Assembly: GCA_964019335.1 (NCBI GenBank)
Contig: OZ025690.1
Location: forward strand, 310,001-374,000
Direction: 5' to 3'
DNA length: 64,000 nucleotides
DNA from: Diplonema japonicum
Lineage: Eukaryota > Euglenozoa > Diplonemea > Diplonemida > Diplonemidae
How positions within the stretch are numbered: position 1 is the first letter of the stretch; each line of letters opens with the position of its first letter. Positions 43,337-53,360 of this stretch are shown here, piece after piece. Made by a program: the position numbers and the translations under genes. The notes below the pieces were generated by a model. It was not told where the DNA came from, ran no database searches, and was given only the letters and a program-made list of their open reading frames with translations.

Positions 43337-45655
43337 TTATACTCTTGGCGGTCGGAAACCAGGAGGCGGTGGTAGTTCGCTAGGATGGATGTTCCTGGGT
43401 GCATCGGGTTGAGGTATGTCCCACTGTCGCCTTCCGTCATAATCGTTCCTGTAGAAAACATCCCCTTGAGGGGACTGGACTTTGGTCCAACCGGGGGGGA
43501 GCGTGAGGTGAGGGATATTGTGAGGCTCCTCGCCGTAAATCGAAACGAGCCCGGAGAAAAGCTGCTCCTCCTTTCCCTTGTACTGGATCAGCATCGACGA
43601 CACCTTATGAAGCATCTCAGGGTTATGGTACCGGTAGTACGCAATGAGACGCTCTCTGTACTCCACTCTTACAGGGGGTTTTACAGATTTTCCCGCACCA
43701 CCACCACCACCACTACCACCAATGTGTTTCCTCCGAGACCTTCTATTTGGAAGGGTTTCCGTGAGAAAATCTCTTCCTTCATGCTCTCCTAAAAGCCATT
43801 GTGGAAGCGGGAGGTTTTTTCGTTCAGGTTCTTGTTGTTGCAGCTGTTCGATAGTTCGTTTGGAAAGCCTGTCGTCGCTGTTGGTGATCAACGACGACCT
43901 ACGGGACTGAAGGGACCTCTGTGAGGTGTTGAGTTGAGGTGGGATGATCACCATCCCCTTCGCTGGATCTGAAAACCGCTCGCCCCTTGCGTCGAACCGT
44001 CTCGTACAAGCAAGGTATGGGAACAACAAACCGCCTTGATCAATGGGACCGACCTGTTCCCTCATGGAATCCAGAATGGTTTGGAATGTAGGGTCGCTTG
44101 ACTCGAAGAAACATTTTATGAAGATCGATGTGACCAGCCCCACAGGGAGGGTGAACGCTTCTTTTGCGGCGAGCATTGTGACCAATACGGCTTGGGCTTG
44201 CATTTCCTCCACCACATTCTCCCCCACCTCGTAATCACCATCTGCTAAAATCATAATCTTGAACGCGAGATCCACCAACGTGCCCCCCAACGAGAAATCG
44301 CAAAGTATGAATATCCGTGAATCTCTAGGTAGTGGGAACAAAAGTAAATTGTTGACCTCCGGGCATGTTATGAACCCGTTTTCCACGTAGTCCAATGGTG
44401 CGAAAGCTGCAACATCACCTCCCTCGATGTTCCGGTCGTCGGGAATGTTAGTGGAATGCCCGGTGATGTACAGAAAAGTATTGTCAGCGGAGGTGATGTC
44501 TTTTGAAAGCCATTCCAACGCTCGTAAGATGTTCGCCTTCGACGGGCGGATGGCCCCGCGAATGTCGTCGCAAAGTACTTTTTGACGTGAGTAGCCACGG
44601 TCTCGGAGGAATTCGCTGACTGCGGTGACGCGTTTCCCTGCACCGGGGAGTGTAACATCAGTGTCGTGATAGCTTAGACCGATGAGGACCGCCTTTGCCG
44701 CACCGGGGATCATAGTTTTCTTTGCTTCATCCAATGTATACGTGTATCGATCTGACGTGTTTGAATAAAGCTCGTCAGAGAGTTCATCGGTGAACTTGGT
44801 GACACCCCACTCGCAGTTTGTCATTTTCATGTCAAATTTCATCTTTCCCGCCTTTTCCAACTGCGATTTTACGAACCGTAGGTGGTCTTCGCCGGTGATA
44901 CGCATTCCTGCGACTTCAACCACAACCCCGAGGGGTATGTTGTGTCTGGCCAGGCATCCATCTCTGGTTAGAGCGCGTATTTCAACAGATCCGTCTGGTG
45001 TCTCGCAGATGCCTGCGCCGAGCTCTTCTTTGACATGTTTTAAACTGATGGTGAATGTTACCTCTTTTTCTTCTACTTTTTCTGGGTTGGTGTCGTGGTG
45101 CTGTTGTTGATGTTGATGTTGATGAACATTCGGTTGTTCTTTGGGAGGTTCATAGGACTTCGGTAACGCGGTTGGGTTGTTCTTGTAGTATAGCAGAAGA
45201 TCCTTCGGGGTTTTGCTGCCTGGTTTTTCGGACGTATCCGGGATGGAGTTCAACTTGTCCAAGATTTCCAAAGGTGTGTGTTGTGGGTTCAGTACCTTCC
45301 AAAGAGACGCCAGTGCAGACAGAACCTCTTGGGGTTTTCCAGGAGTGTTCAGCAAGTGCTCTTTCCATGTGAAGAGCCAGTCTCTTTCCCCATCTTTCGT
45401 GACGATTAACACCTTGTTGACCTCCCTCCCGTACTCAACACGGATGATGTCTGACAGCAACAAGAACCTTGCGATTTGACCACCCGCCTTGACCTGGGTT
45501 ACGTATTTTTCGAACAAAACCAACGCTCTGGGAACTCGTCCGCCGCCAGCGTTCTCCTTTTCTACGTTGTAGTACGCATAACATTTGTGCTTCGTGTACT
45601 CGAACTGACGATTGACTTCCTGGGGGAGGCTGACCTCAGGTGGTAGATGGGACAT
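43337..45655 (-). CDS. Pseudo-metacaspase with PDZ-like and WW domains (772 aa)
   Basis: The start at 45655 follows one of the clearest acceptors in the window. Order of parts: a PH-like region (about 10-130, RFLLLSDIIRVEYGREVNKV); a Pro/His/Gln linker; a PDZ-like region (about 197-277, GVVVEVAGMRITGEDHLRFV); a caspase-type p20 domain with VLIGLSYHDTDVTLPGAGK and the catalytic-His motif YITGHS near 396. At the catalytic-Cys motif (family DCCHSG) the sequence is LCDFSLGG near 451, with Asp where the nucleophile is expected. C-terminal are the motif YRYHNPEML..YKGKEEQLFSGL and a WW domain (about 714-743, LPPGWTKVQSPQGDVFYRND). It is likely an inactive scaffold or regulator. Confidence 0.85.
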   Translation of the reverse strand: MSHLPPEVSLPQEVNRQFEYTKHKCYAYYNVEKENAGGGRVPRALVLFEKYVTQVKAGGQIARFLLLSDIIRVEYGREVNKVLIVTKDGERDWLFTWKEHLLNTPGKPQEVLSALASLWKVLNPQHTPLEILDKLNSIPDTSEKPGSKTPKDLLLYYKNNPTALPKSYEPPKEQPNVHQHQHQQQHHDTNPEKVEEKEVTFTISLKHVKEELGAGICETPDGSVEIRALTRDGCLARHNIPLGVVVEVAGMRITGEDHLRFVKSQLEKAGKMKFDMKMTNCEWGVTKFTDELSDELYSNTSDRYTYTLDEAKKTMIPGAAKAVLIGLSYHDTDVTLPGAGKRVTAVSEFLRDRGYSRQKVLCDDIRGAIRPSKANILRALEWLSKDITSADNTFLYITGHSTNIPDDRNIEGGDVAAFAPLDYVENGFITCPEVNNLLLFPLPRDSRIFILCDFSLGGTLVDLAFKIMILADGDYEVGENVVEEMQAQAVLVTMLAAKEAFTLPVGLVTSIFIKCFFESSDPTFQTILDSMREQVGPIDQGGLLFPYLACTRRFDARGERFSDPAKGMVIIPPQLNTSQRSLQSRRSSLITNSDDRLSKRTIEQLQQQEPERKNLPLPQWLLGEHEGRDFLTETLPNRRSRRKHIGGSGGGGGAGKSVKPPVRVEYRERLIAYYRYHNPEMLHKVSSMLIQYKGKEEQLFSGLVSIYGEEPHNIPHLTLPPGWTKVQSPQGDVFYRNDYDGRRQWDIPQPDAPRNIHPSELPPPPGFRPPRV

Positions 45656-45785
45656 TTTTTTTTCCCCCCTCTCTAAAAAAAAAAAAAATCTTTTTTTTAT
45701 TCCGCATGGAAAAAAAAAAAAGAAAGAAGGTCGGGGGGAAAAGTATGGATGGGTGGGGAGGTTGGAATGGAGGAGAGGGAACAAG

Positions 45786-45830
<45 letters not shown>

Positions 45831-46143
45831 CTATAACCGTCGTTGTTAAGTTTTTTTTTTTCTTTTTAAGGTCACCATTCCGCGGACTTTTGACGGGAGC
45901 AAGGGGGGCGGCGGCGTTCTAACCACCAACACTTACTTAATGATCTGTAATTTTTTTTTTTTTTTAATTATTATTGTTGTTTATTATTATTATTATTATT
46001 TTTTTCTAAAAAAAAAAGAAAAGTGAGAATCAACAAAAAAAAAGAGAAGAAAAAAACCGTTTGAAAAACAGTGAAGAACAAAAAAAAACCAGGCCAGAAA
46101 AAAAAAACACTTCAGGGGGGGGGGGGGGGGGGGGGGGACCAAC
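45656..46143. other. Intergenic spacer
   Basis: It holds the acceptor above, an A-run of about 44 bases (45,785-45,828), a GC-rich unique patch (45,875-45,930), a short (TTA)n stretch (45,980-46,002) and a G-run at 46,116-46,137. Nothing coding was recognised. Confidence 0.5.
45673..45688 (-). promoter_or_regulatory. Candidate trans-splice acceptor
   Basis: On the minus strand a run of 14 T ends in AG and is followed by AGAGGGGGGAAAAAAAA and the ATG at 45655. This is the best polypyrimidine-AG site in the window. Confidence 0.6.
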
Positions 46144-47358
46144 CTATCTTCGGCGCCTTCTGTCACGTCCGGACGAAGACCTCCTACGCCTTCTCTCGCT
46201 TCGTCTGTCATAGTCTCTGTCTCGGTCTCTTCTGTCATAGTCACGATCCCGGCGATCACGCCTCCCGTCCCGCGAGTCACGTTTTCGTGGAGCGGACTCT
46301 GCCTTCTCCTCCTTGGCAAGGTACTCTGGGTATGGTGTTAAGGCGAAATTGAACTGCCCTTTTTCTAACTCTGATTTTGTCTTCAATTCTTCGATGGTGC
46401 TTTGCGACACCCCTGCCATGCTCGCGAAAATGCAGTTTTTCGATTTGGAAACTTTTAAATCTGTGAGCTCTCCACAGGCTTCGAAATATCCCCGAACAGA
46501 AGCCAGAGTCGGTAGTTTTACACCTTGTGGATACACTATGTAAAGGTGATTTGTAGGTGTTTCAGAAATGTAAGACGTGTCAGGGTTGTATGTACCTGAA
46601 ACAGATTGCGGAGGAGGCGGTGGTGTCATGGATTCTTTACGATCAGCATCGGGTGTTGACGATCGGGAGGATTCTGTCGTTGGTCTGCGGCGTTTTCTTC
46701 TCCTTTTCGCGTTTTCTTCCTCCTTCGCGCGGTACCCGTCTAGCTCACGCTGCATGCACGCTTCTTTCTCTTTTTGTTTCAGTTCCGCTTCTTGCGTAGC
46801 CCGTTGTTTATGATACGCAGATATCATGGTGAGCAAGCCCAGCTCTGCTGCGGTGTGGTTCGTGTTGGCCTTCAACATAGGTACTACTGTATTGGCAAGA
46901 TCAGGCTGCGCTTTTACCATTTCAACAAGGTCGGGTGTGATACCCGCGCCGGGTATACCGTCCATGTTGACGCCAGCTTGTGCTGCAGACATTGCTGCTA
47001 GTGTAACAGCGTCTGAGCCAGATCCGTTGTATTCAATAAGACCGTTTGATTGGTTCAGAGCTGCCTCGTGTTCTGCTTGTTGTTGTCCGAACGGGTCGGC
47101 GCTTGGGTCGCTTTTGACTTCTAAAGGAACACCCATGATGATGGTTCCGTGAACTAGTAAGGCGTGCTTGGCATCAGATTCTCTTTCGTATAGCGCCTTC
47201 CAGATTGCCGCTGTTCCCGTTCCGTCAATTCGTATCAGTTCCTCCACTGTCCCGAAGCTGCTTAAAAACTCCTTTAGTGATTCTTCTGTCAGTTCTTCGC
47301 TTACGTTGCTCACAAACACCGTTCTGTTGGCCGGAAGGCCTATCGTCATGATGGACAT
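46144..47358 (-). CDS. SR-type RNA-binding protein with two RRMs (404 aa)
   Basis: The start at 47358 is preceded by an A-run. RRM1 spans about residues 11-85 (RTVFVSNVSEELTEESLKEF). A middle region has helical and Lys/Glu-rich parts and a nuclear-localisation-like KRRRKRRRP. A second RRM-like fold spans about 270-345 (HLYIVYPQGVKLPTLASVRG). The C-terminus is an Arg/Asp/Ser-rich tail (RRDRDYDRRDRDRDYDRR) of the RS/RD class. The RNP1 positions in RRM2 are poorly conserved, so it may act in protein contacts. A role in splicing is expected from the architecture and would fit a genome with both cis- and trans-splicing. Confidence 0.85.
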   Translation of the reverse strand: MSIMTIGLPANRTVFVSNVSEELTEESLKEFLSSFGTVEELIRIDGTGTAAIWKALYERESDAKHALLVHGTIIMGVPLEVKSDPSADPFGQQQAEHEAALNQSNGLIEYNGSGSDAVTLAAMSAAQAGVNMDGIPGAGITPDLVEMVKAQPDLANTVVPMLKANTNHTAAELGLLTMISAYHKQRATQEAELKQKEKEACMQRELDGYRAKEEENAKRRRKRRRPTTESSRSSTPDADRKESMTPPPPPQSVSGTYNPDTSYISETPTNHLYIVYPQGVKLPTLASVRGYFEACGELTDLKVSKSKNCIFASMAGVSQSTIEELKTKSELEKGQFNFALTPYPEYLAKEEKAESAPRKRDSRDGRRDRRDRDYDRRDRDRDYDRRSERRRRRSSSGRDRRRRR

Positions 47359-47719
47359 TTTTTTTTTTTTGCCCTTTTTCTCCTTCTCTTCGTCCTGTTT
47401 GTTTTTTTGTGGTTTTTGCTTTAAAAAGTGAGGTTATATACATGTTTGAAAAAAAAAGGGGGGGATGGATGAATAAAAAAAAGAGGGGAACAAGGAAAAG
47501 AAAAAAAGTGGGTTTCCATCTCCCACTGGTATATAGTCTTTCTAAAAAGGAGAAAGAGGAAAGGAAAAAAAAGAGGGGGGGGGAGAAAAAAACGACAATT
47601 CTCACGTTTTTTGAGAGATCATATTTTCTCAACGTCGCGTCAAAAAAAAAAAGAAAGAAAACCATATATCTTCCCGAAGAAACGTATCTTAGAAAAAGAA
47701 CAGTAGTTTGTGCACCAGC

Positions 47720-47758
<39 letters not shown>

Positions 47759-47841
47759 GCACTAGGGATTTTTAAGTTATATTTTTTTCCCCCTAAAAAT
47801 CAATATTATTTGCTGATATAAAAAAAAAAAGAGAAGAACAA
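47359..47841. other. Intergenic spacer beside foldback element
   Basis: A-rich and T-rich runs, with a T-run of about 34 bases at 47,723-47,756. No coding sequence was recognised. Confidence 0.5.
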
Positions 47842-48501
47842 CGTCCACGGTAACCAAATAACTTTTTTCCACTCAAGTCTGTAAGCAGAATTTCCACCAC
47901 TGTTTACGGTAACCCACAACTTTTTTTCCACTCTCCACGGTAACCTACAACTTTTTTTTCCACTCAAATGGTTTTTTGTAAAAATTTTCCAGTCTCCACG
48001 GTAACCTATTTTTTATTTCCACTAAACCATGTAAGTAAGAACTTTTTTTCCACCGTCCACGGAAACCCACAACTTTTTTTCCAACGTCCACGGTGGAGGT
48101 GTGTGCACTTGGGAAAAACGTGTAGGCACAGCCAGAGCTCGAAAAAGACACCAAGAATTTCTCCTGGAAGTTGGCAGGGGCGATTTCCAAAGACGATTTA
48201 AAGCCAAAGCCGAGATATCTGGCGTCTGATAGGTACTTCTCCACCCCTCGCCCCCCTGCCTGTGAATATGCCAAGGATGACCTCAAGCCCCCTGTTGTCA
48301 CGAAGCCACAGATAGGCCAGCAAAGAGGAAGCGAAGTGAGAGAGATAAGGGAAATTGTTGGCGGTTACAGTAAAAAGTGGAAAAAAAGGTGTAGGTTACC
48401 GTGGACGGTGGAAAAAAAGTTGGAGGTTACCGTGGATGGCGGAAAAAAAGTTGGAGGTTTAAGGCGACGGTGGAAAAAAGTTATTTGGTTTCCGTGTACG
48501 C
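47842..48501. mobile_element. Foldback array of GTCCACGGTAACC units (660 bp)
   Basis: The left arm has about six spaced copies of a unit close to TCCACGGTAACC followed by ACAACTTTTTTTCCAC (starts near 47,843, 47,902, 47,932, 47,994, 48,054 and 48,086). The right arm (48,375-48,501) has about four copies in inverse orientation (GTGGAAAAAAAGTTGGAGGT then TACCGTGGA). The outermost ends match over about 30 bases (AACCAAATAACTTTTTTCCA on each side in reverse complement). A unique core of about 270 bp lies between the arms. This is foldback-transposon architecture; no transposase is present. Confidence 0.75.
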
Positions 48502-48926
48502 TGTTTTTCCCAAAAAGAAAAAAAAAAAATGGAACTTCAGCCAGCGTGGATAGTGAGCTCTATATGAAATATGATCGGTAAGTAAAGGAAACAAAATCAG
48601 AAAAAAAAAAAAGATAGGGGGAAAAAAAAAACAAAAAGGTTTTAGAATGAGAAGCACGTGCATAAAAAAAAAAAGAAGAAGAAAAAATGATCTCCTTCGC
48701 AAGGGATAACCTTTTTTTTTCCCCCTTCTTTTTTTTTTTTTTTGTTGCAGCCCCTATTCCGTAGATTATTTCCCCCTCTTTAGTCTTTCCCACACCACAC
48801 CTTCACTCTGCAAGCATCATGAAGGACCAGCACGGCCCCCATTGCAATCGGACAAGGTACGAAAAGAAAAAAAAAAACAACCCCCACCCCCCTTTAAAAA
48901 AAAAACCAACACTTTTTATCAACACT
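48132..48926 (+). pseudogene. Possible plus-strand gene fragment within and beside the foldback element
   Basis: A plus-strand frame opens after an acceptor-like GGCACAG at 48,131 and runs to about 48,579. It contains a repeated KDDLKP (SKDDLKPKPRY and AKDDLKPPVV) whose two copies use different codons, which suggests protein-level constraint. It ends at a consensus donor, CG then GTAAGTAAAG. An acceptor with a long T-run and GTTGCAG at 48,750 joins in frame to YSVDYFPLFSLSHTTPSLCK and on to a TGA near 48,924. Part of the frame crosses the foldback right arm. It could be a captured gene piece, a decayed copy or a real opposite-strand gene. No start codon was found. Confidence 0.35.
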
Positions 48927-48949
48927 GAAAAAACCTCCCCACACCACTA

Positions 48950-51900
48950 CTAGAACGACCCGTAAGAAGGCACAGGAGTGGACAGCAATTCAGTTACGGG
49001 TTCGATAACAGGAGGCTTAAAGTGCCTAAGGAGAAGAGAAGAGGTGAGGACAAGGAGCGAGGAGAATATCATTGCGATCCCTCCGAGGATAGGGGGCAGC
49101 TGGCCGGTGATGGGGAACGTGAGCCCCGCAGCAACAGGGAGCGCAAGGACGTTGTACCCAAACGCCCAAACGAAGTTCAACTTAATACGTCTGAGGGTAG
49201 TGGCGGAGAGAGCAATGAGGGATGCTACATCTGTCAAGTCACTGCGGGTCAGCACCGCATCAGCAGAGTCAATGGCTACACTGGTACCGCTGCCTAATGC
49301 GATTCCAATATCAGCTGCTGCTAGTGCTGGCGCATCGTTGATGCCATCGCCCACAAAGGAAACTACCCCTTCCTCACCCCTTACTCTGTTTACGGCAGCT
49401 GCTTTGTCCCCTGGCAGCACTTCTGCGTACAGGTCCTCTTCGTTGACGCCCACCTTCTTTGCCACTGCCAGAGCCGCGCTTCTGTTGTCGCCTGTCACAA
49501 TGCACACCTTTATGTTGTTCTTCTGCAGGTACCTCACAATGCCCGGTGCTTCTGGCTTCAGTGTGTCTCGTAGCCCAAAGGCCCACATCACCTTCCCATC
49601 CACGGAGCACATCACCACCGTCATCCCTGCTGCATGCCATCTGTTTACTACTGCAGACGCTTCTTCGCTGTGTGCTTCTTTCAGCACCCATGCGCTTTGT
49701 CCTGCTCGAACTTTTTTCCCGTTCACGATGCACTGGACGCCCCTGCCGGGTGTCGTGTGGTGTTCCGTCGGGACAGGCGGTTTTGCCGTGTTGCAGAACC
49801 CCAGCACTGCGGTGGCGACGGGGTGCTGCGAGCCCGACTCCACAGCTGCCACCATTGCCAGCGTTGCTTCCCTTTCCGCAGGTTTTCCGAAGAACCTGTT
49901 TTCCCTCACCATCACCTTCCCTGTGGTTAAGGTGCCCGTCTTGTCGAACAGCACCGCCTTCACCTTGGCAGCCGCCTCAAGGGTCTCGCCTCCTTTGATA
50001 AATACGCCAAGTTTGGCACCCACACCTGTGCTGACCATGACAGCGGTGGGGGTGGCCAGACCCATGGCACAGGGGCATGCCACGACAAGAGACGAGAGGA
50101 GGAAGGTGAGGGCGAAGGAGAAAGGGGACTTGTCACCACGCCACACAGCGGGGTACACATTGAAAATGCCCAGCAGGAACCACACAGTGAAGGAGCTGAA
50201 GGCGATGAGCACGACGATCGGCACGAAGTACCTAGCCACACGGTCAGCAACCTGCTGGACAGGTGCCTTGCTGGCCTGCGCGTCGTTGATGAGACGCACG
50301 ATCTGCGACAGGGTCGACTCGGTGCCCACGTGCGTGGCCCTGACGTACCCCACACCGTTGACGCAGATAGTGCCCCCCGTCACCGCATCTTTCACCTCCT
50401 TCACGACAGGGATGGACTCCCCTGTGATCATGCTCTGATCTACCTCGATGGTCCCGTGTACGATCTCACCGTCGATGGGCACCTTCCCACCTGCTGTCAC
50501 CCTCACCATGTCGCCTTTTTGAATACTCTCTGCAGGCACTTCAGACGGTTCAGCTCCGACAGAGCTGACCAGCAGCGCTGTCGACGGGCGCAGCTCCAAC
50601 AAGCTCTTCAGCTCCTCCGCGGTTCTGCCCTTCGCAACGCATTCGAAGTACTTGCCAAGCAACATGAAAGAAACCAGCACAGCTGCCGTGTCTGCAGCAG
50701 GTGTACCAATGTCGAACAGCACGAAGATCCAACCCGACGCGTAAGCGGTCCCCACACCAAGGGCAACGAGGACGTCCATCGTGGCAGTGGAGTGGGCAAG
50801 GGCTTGCTTGGCACGTTTGAAGAAAGGCGCGCCGTATAAATACACAACAGGCGTGGCAAGGACGAGCTGCAGGACAACAGCAGCGGTGACGTGCTTGTAC
50901 ACATGGTAGGTCATGAGCCACATAAAGAGGCTAACATGCTGTCCGAGCAACATCATAATGACAAGAGGAGACGACAGCAACAAAGAGGATGTGGCCGCGT
51001 TCCACAACTGCACCTTGTCCTCTTCCTTGCTGATCTGCTTGCTGAGCTGGGCGTCCGTCGACTTCTCCAACACAGACGACGGGTACCCCATAGAGGTCAG
51101 CTCCGCGGCGATTATATCAGCGGAAAGGCTCTCCTTGTGCATAACCTTTGCCATCTCGGTGGCGAGGGCTACACTAACAGACTCGATACCTGGGATGTCG
51201 TTGAGGTGGTCTTCTATGCGCGACACACATGACACACATGTCATCCCACGCACCATGAGCATGCTCTGGATAGTGGGGACCATGTCGATGACAGTCGCGC
51301 CCTCTGGTGTTGTTGGTGGCAGTGTAGGGCTCACATCCTTTGCAAACAGTGCGGCTTCAAGCCGTCTCTCCCACACAGTAACCGCGGTGTCCACGACAGT
51401 GGGACAGGCCTCTTCGACACGGTTGAACTCAGATATCGATGCACCGTACTTTTCATTCGCGCCCTTGATGGCCGCAATGGCGTCTTCGACCCTGTTGCTG
51501 GGCACACCATGGAGAAGCCCTTTGCTCACGTCGATTTCTATGCCTTCTATCGAAACGGCTTTCTTGATGACGGCGGCGCATGATCCACAGGTCATGCCGC
51601 TTACTGCAAGGGTTGCCTTTTTGCAAGGTTGGGTGCGGTGTTCGGTTGGGAGGTCGATGGATGCGAGGAGGACTTCGAGCATGGTTTGGAACTCCTTTGA
51701 ATTGTCGTTTTCCGGGACAAGACAGACGACTTCCTTGTCGGGGATGGACACGTAGCAGTCGGTCCCCGGAACAAAACCTTTTTTCTTAAGGTTTTTGTAT
51801 ATTTTTGAAGAACACGATGTGCATTTCATGAGCGGGCAGTGGAGGACGATCGCCCTTCGTTTCCCTCCGGTCCCGTGTGGTAAAGCAGGTCGGTTTTCCA

Positions 51901-52459
51901 GCAAACGTACCTTAGCAAGCGGGAGGGACAGCGTCTTAGCGTGCTCGATCGCCGGGAGCGTTGCGTACTTTGCATGGCCGTTCCCTTCCGACCGTTCTAG
52001 CAAAACACGTAAATGCCGCGAAGTACGGTGCACTGGGACGGAATCGCGAAACGGACCGTCAGAGATACCGACGGATATGACACGGTGGTGCTCGGGAAGG
52101 AAAATAGGGTGGTGTGCCTTTAGACGGGTACAAACCTCATCGATCCCTATCCCGCTGCATTCTACACCGAGGAGTCCAGGCTTTACAGGGACGACCATGT
52201 GGGGTCTTAAGAGAGCTTGGTAGGCCTCGACACCGTTAGCGCAATCGTCATCAACTACAAACAGCAACATTTTCGAGCAGCTCATTGAATCGGCGCGTGC
52301 TAAGTCCAGGTTAGTGTCGTCCTCTGCCCCGTCGGTTTTTCTTATCTTCGTTGCCTCACAGCCGCAATCGGTACAGTCGCACCGCGGCCATACTCTTTCT
52401 ATTACGTTACGCTGTAACGTGCCCACCTTTGCTTCGGACACCATCACGTCTACAGGCAT
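48950..52459 (-). CDS. Copper-transporting P1B-type ATPase (1,169 aa)
   Basis: All P-type signatures are present: TGES near residue 676, the CPC transport motif VVACPCAMGLATP near 791, the phosphorylation site DKTGTLT near 836 and GDGINDAPAL near 1,036. Two N-terminal heavy-metal domains carry GMTCGSC (about 287) and GMTCVSC (about 404). A third, more divergent one reads MKCTSCSSKIY (about 210), and the extreme N-terminus is Cys-rich (CDCTDCGCEATK). This is the ATP7/CopA architecture, which pumps Cu+ from the cytosol into the secretory pathway or out of the cell. Eight transmembrane helices are expected. Length is in the range of eukaryotic members. The start at 52459 follows ATAATAG and a G-rich leader. 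Confidence 0.95.
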   Translation of the reverse strand: MPVDVMVSEAKVGTLQRNVIERVWPRCDCTDCGCEATKIRKTDGAEDDTNLDLARADSMSCSKMLLFVVDDDCANGVEAYQALLRPHMVVPVKPGLLGVECSGIGIDEVCTRLKAHHPIFLPEHHRVISVGISDGPFRDSVPVHRTSRHLRVLLERSEGNGHAKYATLPAIEHAKTLSLPLAKVRLLENRPALPHGTGGKRRAIVLHCPLMKCTSCSSKIYKNLKKKGFVPGTDCYVSIPDKEVVCLVPENDNSKEFQTMLEVLLASIDLPTEHRTQPCKKATLAVSGMTCGSCAAVIKKAVSIEGIEIDVSKGLLHGVPSNRVEDAIAAIKGANEKYGASISEFNRVEEACPTVVDTAVTVWERRLEAALFAKDVSPTLPPTTPEGATVIDMVPTIQSMLMVRGMTCVSCVSRIEDHLNDIPGIESVSVALATEMAKVMHKESLSADIIAAELTSMGYPSSVLEKSTDAQLSKQISKEEDKVQLWNAATSSLLLSSPLVIMMLLGQHVSLFMWLMTYHVYKHVTAAVVLQLVLATPVVYLYGAPFFKRAKQALAHSTATMDVLVALGVGTAYASGWIFVLFDIGTPAADTAAVLVSFMLLGKYFECVAKGRTAEELKSLLELRPSTALLVSSVGAEPSEVPAESIQKGDMVRVTAGGKVPIDGEIVHGTIEVDQSMITGESIPVVKEVKDAVTGGTICVNGVGYVRATHVGTESTLSQIVRLINDAQASKAPVQQVADRVARYFVPIVVLIAFSSFTVWFLLGIFNVYPAVWRGDKSPFSFALTFLLSSLVVACPCAMGLATPTAVMVSTGVGAKLGVFIKGGETLEAAAKVKAVLFDKTGTLTTGKVMVRENRFFGKPAEREATLAMVAAVESGSQHPVATAVLGFCNTAKPPVPTEHHTTPGRGVQCIVNGKKVRAGQSAWVLKEAHSEEASAVVNRWHAAGMTVVMCSVDGKVMWAFGLRDTLKPEAPGIVRYLQKNNIKVCIVTGDNRSAALAVAKKVGVNEEDLYAEVLPGDKAAAVNRVRGEEGVVSFVGDGINDAPALAAADIGIALGSGTSVAIDSADAVLTRSDLTDVASLIALSATTLRRIKLNFVWAFGYNVLALPVAAGLTFPITGQLPPILGGIAMIFSSLLVLTSSLLLRHFKPPVIEPVTELLSTPVPSYGSF

Positions 52460-52641
52460 TTTTTTTCCTCCTTCCCTCCCCCCTCCCTTCCTATTATGAT
52501 TATGTTGTTGTTTGTGGTAAAAAATAATTTATATGAAAGAAGGAAAAAAAAAAAGAGGATAGGTTTTTTTTCTTTCTTTTTTTTTTTTTTTCCTTTTTTT
52601 TTTCCTGTAAAAAGGGATTCACGATATCGTAACGTGAAGCA

Positions 52642-52677
<36 letters not shown>

Positions 52678-53111
52678 GAAAAACTAAATGGGAGAACTTA
52701 CTAAGAAACAGGGAGGGAGTTTTACTAAAGGGGATGGATGGAGAGAGAGATAAATGAAATCATAAGGTTTCAAATAGGTAACTTTTTTTTTTTTTGGAAC
52801 CTTTTTTTTTGTTTCTCTTCTTTTTTTTCTTTGCATTTTTTCACGCGAAAAAAAAAAAAAAAAGGGATGAGATGTAACAATGAAATCCGAAGGGCAGTTC
52901 GATGCTGCAAAGCTAGCATCACTCGGCCTAAGGATGCGTAAGTGGGAGAAGGAAACCATGCACGGAAAGAAAATAAAGCCGTTGTTTTCTTTCCCTCCCC
53001 TCCTCTCTTTTTTGCTGAAACAAGTATACAAACTTTGAAGATAATTGTTATTGCAAAAAACGAATAGAGGAAGTTCGTCCGTTTGAAAACAGCTTGCACA
53101 AACAAAGCCGG

Positions 53112-53147
<36 letters not shown>

Positions 53148-53229
53148 CTTCCTCTCATTTTGCTTTCCCGGTTCACCACAATCAATTGCAAAAAGAAATA
53201 CCAATAAAACTCATAAAGATAAAGGTATG

Positions 53230-53262
<33 letters not shown>

Positions 53263-53360
53263 TTTGTACTGGGAGAAAAATGTATGGAAACAGTGGTCAC
53301 CAAAAAAAATTTTTTTTCAAGGCTAGCAAAAAAAGAAACCAACAAAAAGTCGCAATCCTT
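52460..53360. other. Intergenic spacer
   Basis: T-runs at 52,643-52,676, 53,112-53,147 and 53,231-53,260 and A-runs. One short unique patch (52,860-52,960) has no credible ORF. It holds the acceptor of the ATPase and presumably the 3' UTR of the His-tailed glycosyltransferase. Confidence 0.5.
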
